The translations under genes and the position numbers were made by a program. Positions 16,314-24,700 of a DNA stretch of 64,000 nt are shown here, in pieces. The notes beneath the pieces are model-generated. The model was not told the DNA's origin, did no database searches, and saw only the letters and a program-made list of their open reading frames with translations. Location: IMG/VR virus record IMGVR_UViG_3300048790_000078, positions 1 to 64,000 of that record, one strand, 5' to 3'. This DNA is from a virus. The stretch's first letter is position 1. Each line of letters starts with the position of its first letter.

Positions 16314-18558
16314 GATAACTTTCCTTCGCCGTTGGATTTTGCCAGCCGATATTTCCGTGGAACCCGCTGAAAACGTAAACGTCTGCGGTCTTTGTGTCCG
16401 TGTTGATGATCGTTGCCACCGTCAGGCCTGTGTACTTGCTTCCGGTCGCCTTGCTGGCCTGCTTCACCAGATTGGTCTTACGAAACAGGATCGCTTGCCG
16501 GAGTCGATCATTGAAGATCTTCTTCTCTGCTGCGGTTTTAAGCGCGAGGTAGGCTTTGGATGGACGTCCGATCTTGGCTACCCACTGCTGCGCGCCCTTC
16601 GAATTGCTGACCAGCCCGGCTTTTGATTCGACCAGCTTGTGGTCCGCAATGATGTCCACAGGATCTGAATCGGCTGTCGATTTGCCGGGCCGGAGCGGAC
16701 TCGCCTTCTTGCACCCGGGAATGTATTGCCGCGCGTACTGGATGGCGATCTTCTCTCCAAGTTCGCCGGTGCCGAGTTTGGATGCGCCGGTTTTCAGAGG
16801 AACCGGATCGCCGTGAAACACGCTACTGGCGGCTGGTTTGAGTGTTATGCCTGTCTCGAATGGAGATTCCGCGAACTTGCCGTCCGGCCCGTGGTTCGGG
16901 TTGAACTTGAAAAGCAGCGTGCCTTCGACGGCTTTTTCTGTAATAACCGCTTCCGGGTCGGTCGAAACAATGGTTGCCGCCTCTTCGACTGCGGACATCG
17001 GATAACGGCACTCATGGTCTGCAGGCGCTGCCTTTGTCACCACTTTATCCGACACCGTTTTGCCTGATTTCCAATCCGCGAAGATGGACTTCAAAGGCTT
17101 CAATCCTCCAGTCAAATCTCTCCCTGAAGTGTGCGCCATGAACGCCTCAGCGACCATCTCGCCAGGACTTGTTTTGGCATATTTCGTGAGAGTCCAGTTT
17201 TCTTTATCGGCAAAGACCTTGTTGACCAGCAGGCGATGTGGGTTTTCGATGATTTTCTGCCCTGGGCTCGGGATCGAATGCGAACCGCGTTGACTGTAAA
17301 TCTCGTCGAGATGGTGACCGTACTCGTGGTACAGGACAGCAGACGCCCCCGGGCCCTGCATGCCGCCCGTCTTGAACAGGTCCCGATTTATCTCTATACC
17401 TCCCCATGAAGTATGTCGGCCAGCCAAATCTTCCGGCATATCGGAAGACACAGAAAGTTCCTTTATCGCCGGAGCTTTCGGGTAGTCCTTGCGCAGTTTT
17501 TCAACTGCCCTGACGATAGACTTGGCCCGCCAATCGTCGATATCTCCGAGGTGGACCTTTTGAGCGAAACCCGTCTTTACAATCGCCTTCTCACTGGCAG
17601 AATTACTGCCTCCGCCGCTGGAAAACTCTCCATCGGAAGGGTCATGGTTGGGATTGAACTTCTCCAGTGCGCAGAGCAGCGTCCCCTTCACCGCTGCCGT
17701 GGTCATCTCTTTGCCAGCGCGGATCTCTTCGTCTTCGTCCTCGACGCCGACACCATAGGGGTCTTCGGACCGGTCGCTCGCGGCGGTCTTCGCATTGTCT
17801 GCCGCCGACACGCCGACATCTCCGGCACCGGACAGCGGGCTCGTGACCTGGGGATCGTCGAACTTCTTGCTGCCGATCGACTCCGGAGCCGGCAGGTTGC
17901 CGGGCCGTGTTGTCGGGTTGGTTTCATCCGGCGTCGACTCGATGCCTTGCGTGCTGACTTCCGGATCGCCTGTACCGGGCGCGGAGCATGACTCGCAGGT
18001 CTGTGCCGCTGCTGGCTTTCTTTCGCCGCACTTCGGGCATACGGTTACCGATTTCACCATCTTGTCGTAGGGGAGCGGCCAGGAAGATTTCTGGCGGTCC
18101 ACGTACAGGATTGCCTGTTCGAGTTTGTTGCGCCCGGTGCGCGCACCGGCGGGCCCGGCCTTGATGCTGAGGTATGGCTCGGGGTCGATTCCCGCGCGCC
18201 CGGCGATTCTCCTGATCGAGGCTACCGACAGGCGGGACATCGAAGATCCGCCATACGTGCCGTCTCCGATGAGAGATTCGTCGAGCACGCCAATTGGACG
18301 GGGCGACTTTCTTCCTCCCATGGCAGGTTGGCTTCTGGCTGTAGAAGACCACGCCCGGCTTGATACTTCTTTCAATTCCTCTGAAGTAAACCCACCAGAT
18401 GAGAACTCTCCTTTTTCGTCATGGTTCGGATTGAATTTCTCGACCCCAACACACAGCAGAACCTTGCCGACTGCGGTAAAAACTTCTGGGTGCGCCAGAA
18501 CCGGCACAGGCACGAACTCTTCAGCGAACGACTCGTGGAAACGATCATATTGAGGCAT
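16291..18558 (-). CDS. multi-module effector: metalloprotease-like and PD-(D/E)XK nuclease-like
   Basis: 755 residues with three copies of a KFNPNH linker, at residues 41, 300 and 551, each followed by a separate module. Module 1 (about 58-200) has SVASIRRIAGRAGIDP and a CPKC...CESC zinc ribbon. Module 2 has HEYGHHLD (411-418) with a later E in EMVAEAF (467-473), the pattern of a gluzincin-like zinc metalloprotease. Module 3 has GELGEKIA, D635 in SDPVDII and E644-x-K646 in LVESKAG, matching a PD-(D/E)XK nuclease core. It overlaps the upstream gene by 14 nt and has GGGAAGG before its ATG. The architecture recalls MuF-associated polymorphic toxins; delivery with the virion is inference. Confidence 0.7.
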   Translation of the reverse strand: MPQYDRFHESFAEEFVPVPVLAHPEVFTAVGKVLLCVGVEKFNPNHDEKGEFSSGGFTSEELKEVSSRAWSSTARSQPAMGGRKSPRPIGVLDESLIGDGTYGGSSMSRLSVASIRRIAGRAGIDPEPYLSIKAGPAGARTGRNKLEQAILYVDRQKSSWPLPYDKMVKSVTVCPKCGERKPAAAQTCESCSAPGTGDPEVSTQGIESTPDETNPTTRPGNLPAPESIGSKKFDDPQVTSPLSGAGDVGVSAADNAKTAASDRSEDPYGVGVEDEDEEIRAGKEMTTAAVKGTLLCALEKFNPNHDPSDGEFSSGGGSNSASEKAIVKTGFAQKVHLGDIDDWRAKSIVRAVEKLRKDYPKAPAIKELSVSSDMPEDLAGRHTSWGGIEINRDLFKTGGMQGPGASAVLYHEYGHHLDEIYSQRGSHSIPSPGQKIIENPHRLLVNKVFADKENWTLTKYAKTSPGEMVAEAFMAHTSGRDLTGGLKPLKSIFADWKSGKTVSDKVVTKAAPADHECRYPMSAVEEAATIVSTDPEAVITEKAVEGTLLFKFNPNHGPDGKFAESPFETGITLKPAASSVFHGDPVPLKTGASKLGTGELGEKIAIQYARQYIPGCKKASPLRPGKSTADSDPVDIIADHKLVESKAGLVSNSKGAQQWVAKIGRPSKAYLALKTAAEKKIFNDRLRQAILFRKTNLVKQASKATGSKYTGLTVATIINTDTKTADVYVFSGFHGNIGWQNPTAKESYRGSYQYK

Positions 18559-19906
18559 GGATTACCTTCCCATCGGAGTGCTTTTCGATCGACTTCACGC
18601 GAAGCTGTGTCTTTGGATTGAAGACTATCTCGTTTTCGTCACCGCGTAGCGCCAGGCCGGAATGCCCCTTCGGAACGTCAATTGCGAAGATCACCTTCGG
18701 ATCGTCGCTCATTGGTGAGAGGGCACCAAACTCACTGGCTATCGATGGACTTGTTGACGTGCTGAAGAATCCACGCTTCGTGATTACGTCTCCGACCTTT
18801 ATGCTATTGAGTTCCCCTTGTGTTATTCGCGGGCCATGGAAGACCGTGATGCCTTCCGGAAGGGACTGTTTCGATATTAGTGACTGCAACCGCTCAACGT
18901 GCGCGGCTTCTGAAGCGGCCTGAGAGGCAGTAACCTTCACGGGAGGCTTCGGGGTCCATACGGATTTCCCGTCTGGCCCTGCTTTGTAACTGCCTCCGCC
19001 CTGCCTGGTTGTCTCGCCACGTAAGGAAGCATTCATCCCGCGCCACCCTTCGTCCTGATAGTGGAGCGCGGTTTTAAGTTCCTTGGTGGTGCCTGCGACC
19101 TGGTCGCCGATGATCGAATCTCCGTTACCGAGAAGTTTACGATAAGCGGAATCGGCCGCCGCCTCGTGATTGGACATCGCCTGTTCCACGGTGATGCTGG
19201 CGGGCGAATACGTCTTACTGCCTGAGAGCCCTTCCGAGAAGCGCCCGTCCTGCCCATGATTTGGATTGAACTTCTCAACTCCGGTCGGCCCGGTGAGCAT
19301 GACCTTTGTCTTCGTGCCGTCCTTCGAGGAGATCGTCAGCGAGTCCACTTGCAGCGTGAGGCCGGCGACCGAGTCTTCGCCTATCCACTGATCCGCGGCG
19401 GCCGGGTCGATATAGGCGAGGGTGAGGTGGGGCTGGTACTTGAAGTCCTCGACCGTGAACGCCCCATGTTCCGCGAGCGCGGCGTTGAGGAGAACCAGTT
19501 CGGGCGATTCCACATCCACCACGACAATCGCCGCCCCCTCTGCGCCAACTGCTTTGGCAATGCTGCCGTCCGCGGCGAACACCATCGTTTTCCCGAGCGT
19601 GATTGTGAACGGTGCTTGCTCTGCCAGGAAGGCTGCAATCCGCGTTTCACTTTCCGAGTCTTCGATGCCGTAACGCAATGTGACATGAAGGTTTTCATCC
19701 GGCGTGCGTCCCTTCGCCATCAGGTCTTCGTCCGGGATCTCATCCCGCAGCGCGCGGAGTTGCTGGCCAGCTTCCGATTGCGGATCCACGTCGAACTGCA
19801 CGCTGCCGTAGGAGTACTTCAGGAGATCAAGGCTGCAAAGGAACCCTGTTCCGGTGCCGTCCACAAATGAGACAGACACGTTCTCGACGGCGCAGAGCAG
19901 GCTCAT
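18545..19906 (-). CDS. 2H phosphoesterase / ADP-ribosyltransferase-like fusion
   Basis: 453 residues. The N-terminal domain has the two 2H motifs HVTL (74-77) and HLTL (160-163) spaced as in LigT-like RNA phosphoesterases. After EKFNPNHGQDGRFSEG (from 211) comes a C-terminal domain with EGITVFHGPR, GFFSTSTSP (STS 382-384) and RGDENEIVFN (E424-x-E426) then LRVKSI, as in ART toxins of the R-S-E clade. The first-strand arginine is uncertain because the usual YRG reads FHGPR here. Strong GGAGGG site. Phage ARTs such as T4 Alt are packaged and modify host proteins; a similar role is inference. Confidence 0.75.
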   Translation of the reverse strand: MSLLCAVENVSVSFVDGTGTGFLCSLDLLKYSYGSVQFDVDPQSEAGQQLRALRDEIPDEDLMAKGRTPDENLHVTLRYGIEDSESETRIAAFLAEQAPFTITLGKTMVFAADGSIAKAVGAEGAAIVVVDVESPELVLLNAALAEHGAFTVEDFKYQPHLTLAYIDPAAADQWIGEDSVAGLTLQVDSLTISSKDGTKTKVMLTGPTGVEKFNPNHGQDGRFSEGLSGSKTYSPASITVEQAMSNHEAAADSAYRKLLGNGDSIIGDQVAGTTKELKTALHYQDEGWRGMNASLRGETTRQGGGSYKAGPDGKSVWTPKPPVKVTASQAASEAAHVERLQSLISKQSLPEGITVFHGPRITQGELNSIKVGDVITKRGFFSTSTSPSIASEFGALSPMSDDPKVIFAIDVPKGHSGLALRGDENEIVFNPKTQLRVKSIEKHSDGKVIHASI

Positions 19907-20124
19907 AAACCGTAAACCCTCCGGTATTTCTGCTTCGTCTCTTCCGAAGTCGGATAGACGCGGTCACCATGGCAGAGCCAGCATGTGTCCAGTTCCGGCG
20001 CGTCAGAGTTGCAGGCTGGACAGAGATTGCGCCTGATCCTGCCCGCAGCCTGCCTGGCAATCAGGAAACGCCGTATGCGCTCGAAAGTCCGCCGCCAAAC
20101 CGAACTGGTGAGTCTCACGGGCAC
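19903..20124 (-). CDS. small zinc-ribbon protein
   Basis: 73 residues. Basic N-terminal helix (RTFERIRRFLIARQAAGRIR) and then CPAC...CWLCHGD, a zinc-ribbon pair. Function unknown. ATGA overlap with the ART fusion gene indicates coupled translation. Confidence 0.55.
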   Translation of the reverse strand: MPVRLTSSVWRRTFERIRRFLIARQAAGRIRRNLCPACNSDAPELDTCWLCHGDRVYPTSEETKQKYRRVYGL

Positions 20125-20459
20125 TCCATGTAACCGAATGTCAGCTCATCAGTTGTGGCCGGTGTTCCCTTCCCCCTGAGCAACACGATGCAGCACTCCG
20201 GCGGGCACTCATCGGCGATCTGCGCCCACGTCCGCTCCTCGGTGGAGTTCGTCCGGCGGATGAGTCGGTCAGTCTGTTCGGTTGCCAGTGCCCGGCACCA
20301 GGACGGCCCGACATACGTCACCTTTGGCTGGACAGTGTACGTCTCCCAGAAGTATTTCAGCGCAGCGTCGATCTCGCCGTTGACCCGCTGGGATATGCGG
20401 TCGCGGCGCTCTGGCGGCATGGCGTCGAGCAACTCCGTAAAGTTTCGCGTCCCTTCCAT
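20115..20459 (-). CDS. small protein containing a capsid-derived segment
   Basis: 114 residues from ATG 20459; the in-frame TTG at 20483 falls inside a terminator hairpin and is rejected. The N-terminus (ELLDAMPPERRDRISQRV) is helical. Residues 33-58 (ALKYFWETYTVQPKVTYVG) match capsid residues 343-361 (ALKYFWDTYKTSPTRMYVG), and DNA 20336-20360 equals 8714-8738 at 24 of 25 positions. The C-terminus has CPPECC. This looks like a chimera that captured a capsid fragment. Function unknown. Confidence 0.55.
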   Translation of the reverse strand: MEGTRNFTELLDAMPPERRDRISQRVNGEIDAALKYFWETYTVQPKVTYVGPSWCRALATEQTDRLIRRTNSTEERTWAQIADECPPECCIVLLRGKGTPATTDELTFGYMECP

Positions 20460-20480
20460 GCGTACAGTGTACCCGAAACG

Positions 20481-20511
20481 CAAAACAGCCTCCCGTGTTA
20501 CCGGAAGGCTG
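20481..20511 (-). terminator. rho-independent terminator
   Basis: On the minus strand CAGCCTTCCG (20511-20502) pairs with CGGGAGGCTG (20495-20486) with one T-G pair and a 6-nt loop, followed by TTTTGCG. It separates the portal/MuF transcript from the effector block, which would then need its own promoter or read-through. Confidence 0.7.
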
Positions 20512-20547
20512 CGAGGATTTCAGAATGGCCAAAACCAGCGGTGAGGT

Positions 20548-20841
20548 CTATGCTGACGGTGCCTGAAGAAACGTCACCAAAGCGTTCACGTCGCTTTGAA
20601 GTTGTAGCGCCGAAGGCAGCAGTGCCGCTGAATCGGCGTTCAGTTGAGTGGTGGCTGACGTCAGCCCGGCTTGAGCGGCAGTCAGTGCGGCCTGCGCGGT
20701 GTTAACCTGCGCGGACGCATTGGCTACTGCGGTTTCGTCGTTTGCGATTGCGGTTTGGGCGCTCGCGAAAGTTTGCTCATCGGCAGCAACCGCTGCCAGC
20801 AGAGAAGCAAGAGATGGTGAAGGTGACATCGGCTTCAGCAT
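20548..20841 (-). CDS. Ala-rich coiled-coil protein
   Basis: 97 residues from ATG 20841, one base after the MuF stop (TGATATG). A long regular helix with Ala/Gln/Asn (TFASAQTAIANDETAVANAS) suggests a trimeric or dimeric coiled coil. It is the last gene before a terminator. Perhaps a small virion or capsid-assembly component; not recognised. Confidence 0.55.
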   Translation of the reverse strand: MLKPMSPSPSLASLLAAVAADEQTFASAQTAIANDETAVANASAQVNTAQAALTAAQAGLTSATTQLNADSAALLPSALQLQSDVNALVTFLQAPSA

Positions 20842-20842
20842 A

Positions 20843-21703
20843 TCAGGAAATTGACCGGGCAAGCCCGAAGATCGTCGCGTCCTTCGTCAGATCGAACACA
20901 CTGACGGCCTTCGTTGGTCGGATCGTGGTGGCCTTGCCACCGGTCTCCAGTTCGTCCAGGTAGTCCACGTCGAGGTCTTCGTTGGCGCGGACAGCGCCAA
21001 GCACACACAGGCAGCGCGGGTGGAACGCAGGGCCAAAGCCGAGTCCATTGAAGTTGCTGTCCAGATCGACCACGCCGTAACTTTCTGCTTCGTCACATGC
21101 GCATGGCTGTTCGTGCTCAGGGGACAGGATGACGTACTTCCCGGTGACCACGCCCGACGCGCGCCACGCTGCCAGATGTCCCTTTGTTGCCGCCCGCCGG
21201 CTCTCGTTGTCCGCGATTAGCGCCGACCGCTCCGAAGAAAAAGCGTACTGCGAAAGCAATTCCTCGGTCATCCGCGCCGTGTCGATCTCATCGATCTCGC
21301 CTTCGGTGAAGGCTTCGAGTACGTTCGACACCGCCTTGCCAATTCCCTCTTCGGTCAGATCGGTGATTGGCCAGTGCGCTTCTGGGTCGGCCGCCAGCAC
21401 GCCGTTCAGCCACTGCTTCCCAACCATCGAAGCCGCCCGGTCCTTCGCCCACTTCGCGATTTCGGCTTTGGCTTCGTTCAGGATGGCGGGGTCTTTGATT
21501 CCGAGCTGGCGCAACGCGGCTTCGGCATTGTCGTAGCCGACTTCGGCCAAAGCTTTCGCCACCTGCTCGACGATGGCTTCGAAGGGCTCGTTGATGTCCG
21601 CGATCGCCTGGCCGGTGGCGAAGGCGGCGTCCGGCGTCATCTGCAGGGCCTTGGTCGACGTCTGCGCCGCGGCGTTGCCGGCCCGCAACAGAGCCTGATC
21701 CAC
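20843..21703 (-). CDS. MuF / SPP1 gp7-like minor head protein
   Basis: 286 residues if started at GTG 21703, which lacks a good ribosome-binding site. The C-terminal half carries the MuF signature: RSALIADNESRRAATKGHLA, then W/G-Y-V with HEQPCACDEAESYG and FGPAFHPRCLCVLG, matching the family's A-x-T/NE...R...H...G...P-x-HP-x-C-x-C pattern. The frame stays open upstream in the -1 frame of the portal to its A9 run, so a portal-MuF fusion by frameshift is possible. The tail ends VFDLTKDATIFGLARSIS. MuF proteins sit on the portal and are often vehicles for effector domains. Confidence 0.8.
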   Translation of the reverse strand: MDQALLRAGNAAAQTSTKALQMTPDAAFATGQAIADINEPFEAIVEQVAKALAEVGYDNAEAALRQLGIKDPAILNEAKAEIAKWAKDRAASMVGKQWLNGVLAADPEAHWPITDLTEEGIGKAVSNVLEAFTEGEIDEIDTARMTEELLSQYAFSSERSALIADNESRRAATKGHLAAWRASGVVTGKYVILSPEHEQPCACDEAESYGVVDLDSNFNGLGFGPAFHPRCLCVLGAVRANEDLDVDYLDELETGGKATTIRPTKAVSVFDLTKDATIFGLARSIS

Positions 21704-21750
21704 CGAGGTTTCGATCTGAGCTACCTGATCGGCATCGAGTTCGGGCTCGG

Positions 21751-24700
21751 CTAATAGGGAGTCAGCAGTTTTTTTTTACGGAGAACCTGCTGGCCCGGCG
21801 CCGACAGCAACAGCTTGATCGTGGCTTGTTCGCCCGAGGCCTTCTCCCCTTGCGATTGCTCACCGCCGCCCGCTTCACCAGCGCCAATCTGCTTCTGTCC
21901 TCCGCCTGGCGCTGGTGGATGCAGAGCATTTTGCGCATTCGCCTGCGCCTGAGCGATCCCCGTCGCGAAAGGAGTATAGACGCCGGTTGCACCGTTGAGA
22001 ACGCCTGGTGGCAGGCCGAACGGATCATTGCCATCGTCCTCGCGGACTTCGTCGATCTGCAGCGTGCCGTTCTTCAGCTTGATGTCCTGAATCTGTGCCT
22101 GCTTCAGCGGATCCGGATCGGAGTCGAGATCGAAGTGCGCCGACACGCCAGGGATCTTCATGCCTTCCCGCGCGATCCGCGTCATCAGCGCTTCCAGCCA
22201 TTCGAGGTCGCCCATCGTGCCTTCTTCACGGGCGCTGTCGGCGTTCGACTGAGAGGTCGACCGGTTGAGCTGGCGGATGTAAGGCGTCGGCGAAATGTTC
22301 AGCGCATCGCAGAAGATCCGCGCCAGCCATTCATCGAAGTCGTCCTTCAACATCGCGCCCTTCGTCTCGAATGGCGAGGCTCCGGTGTGCGGGATGAACT
22401 TCACGCGGCGCCGCTTCGCGAGGTTGCCGGCAGCCTGATCGAAGATATCCTGGAATCGGCCGATCTGCAGTTCAGTCCACGTCTCCGGGACCTGGATGAT
22501 CATCTCCGGTGTGTTGCCGCTCGTGAAGTACTCGGTCTGGCTGACCATTCGATTGACGGCCATCACGGCGTAATCGAGACAACTCTGAACAGGAGAATTC
22601 CCACACCAAGATGGCTTGCCGTTGCGACGAACATACACGATTCCGTTCGGCACGGTGACGCAATGTATCGTTCCTGCGTAATGAACGGTCTTGGCGGTGA
22701 CCGACATCGCCGTCGAGTGACGCTCTGATACGACGAAACTTTCCCTACACGCTGACGTATATGGCTTTCCTCCATTTGGGAAAACGGTCTCGCATGGCGG
22801 TCTTCGACGAGTAGATGCCGAGAACCCCAGTTTTTGCGCGATCTCCACAAGGTCGGATTCCAATTTATGGCTAACAGTCGTAGCTCTCCAGGCGCTTCGC
22901 GGGTGTTTCCCGCGCCCTGATTTACTCGGCCTTTTTTCCAGGCCGCCATCTCCGGCCATGTAAAACTCCCAGAAAATACGCAGCTGGCGGGCCGTTGCTC
23001 CCTTAACTGCCAACGGCACATACTTGTCCGCCGCCTTGCCGAACGCTGCAAAGTAGCGCCCGACTTGCGCGTAACTGCAAATAAAGGCGTGCCCGTTGTA
23101 GCCGTCTTTCCCTGTGAGATTGATGCGCTTTAACAAAGCACTGAACACAGGGAACGCGGGAGATTTGGCGTCTTGATTTATTTCGATTCCTCCGGCAGAG
23201 CGCAGATTTCCTTCTGCCAGATATGCGCCAATCAAAGCACAGAAGTCATCGCCGCTTATCGAGAGAGACCGTTCCTTCGGTTTGGTTTTCGGGAAGTCGA
23301 CCATTCCTATCTCGACGCCACCGGACCAGACTGACGTGACGGGAATCTTTCGGACTGGGTTGTTTCCCTTCTGGAGCTCGGCCGCAGTCATTATTTTTTC
23401 GTAACGGCGACTCGTCTCCAGCCTGCCTGTCGGAGCCTCCACGAGCATTCTGTGCTCCGGCGTCACCATGATGTCCATGGATCGAGCGGTAAAGTGAATC
23501 ATCTCGCCGTCTCTGTCGTAATGGTGAATCGCGCTCGGGCGCTCCCATTCAAATTCTTTCGTGAGGGTGTTTCTGGTAGCTACCCGCTCCCCGTGCAGCA
23601 GATTCCGAAATAGTTGAAAACCTCTCGTCTCGGTCAGGATTTCCGTCTGATCGTCGTAACACTGCCCGTAAAGGAATGGCGCGCGCGGGTTTTGCACCGA
23701 ATAGAACAGCGGCATGCAGGTGCCGTCAACGCTCCGACCGTTCACGACGATCGTGTGATACCCATTCGTCTGGCACGACGGGCACTCGCCGGAGGTCATG
23801 TTCACCGATGGAGAATTACCGCACCACGCCGGTTTTCCGTTTCGACGCACATAGAGATTGCCATTCGGGACTGTCGCGCAATAGACCATGCCTGAGTAAT
23901 CAACGGTGCTTATATCTGGCAGGCATGTCTCTTTTTGAGACCGGAAACCTACGACGTAGTGGACTCCGCGATTGATCACGCGGCGTTCACCGTCTTCGAA
24001 AATTTCACTCTGTGTCGCCGGCTCTGTCCTGATAGAAGCCGACTTTCCAAGCTTAAGGGCGATCTCCTGAATTTGATCCGCAAGGCGCTTGCTGCTGGTC
24101 GAACATCGATCACGTCCAGCGTGCCCATCACCGAGGTGGAAGAATCTCCAAAAAATTCCCAGTTGCCTGCGCGTTGCGTTCATAACAACGTCCGGAATCC
24201 ACTTGTCGGTGGCGTGACCGAACTGCTTCAGATAGCGAATTAAGCTGACGGAATTGAAGACGTATGAATTTTCAATCCTACGCGTCCTGTTGCCTGTCAC
24301 TCGCTTCAGAAGTTCACCGTATTCGATGTCTCCGCGTCCGCCGTGGATTTGTGAAATAGCAACGACTGCGCCGCGAGGATCATCATTGCACGATCCCTCT
24401 GCCATGTAAGCCCCCATGAAGGCGCAGAAATCGTCTCCAGACATCGTGATCGGCAGGATGTCTTTTGGTTGGCGCCGTCTTCCACGAACAGAAATTACGG
24501 TAACGGCTTGATGCGCGGCGGCGAGGCTCAGCCCACACTTGGCTGCGATCTGCGAATACGAATCGCCGGCAGAGCGAAGATCCACGGCTTTCTGATCGAC
24601 AACAAGCCGAGCGAAATGCTTGTCGTCTTCGCGGCGGGGGAATCGCTGCGGGCCAATTTCAGTGCCATCCCATCCCGCCGTAAGCGGTACCCGTGTTGAA

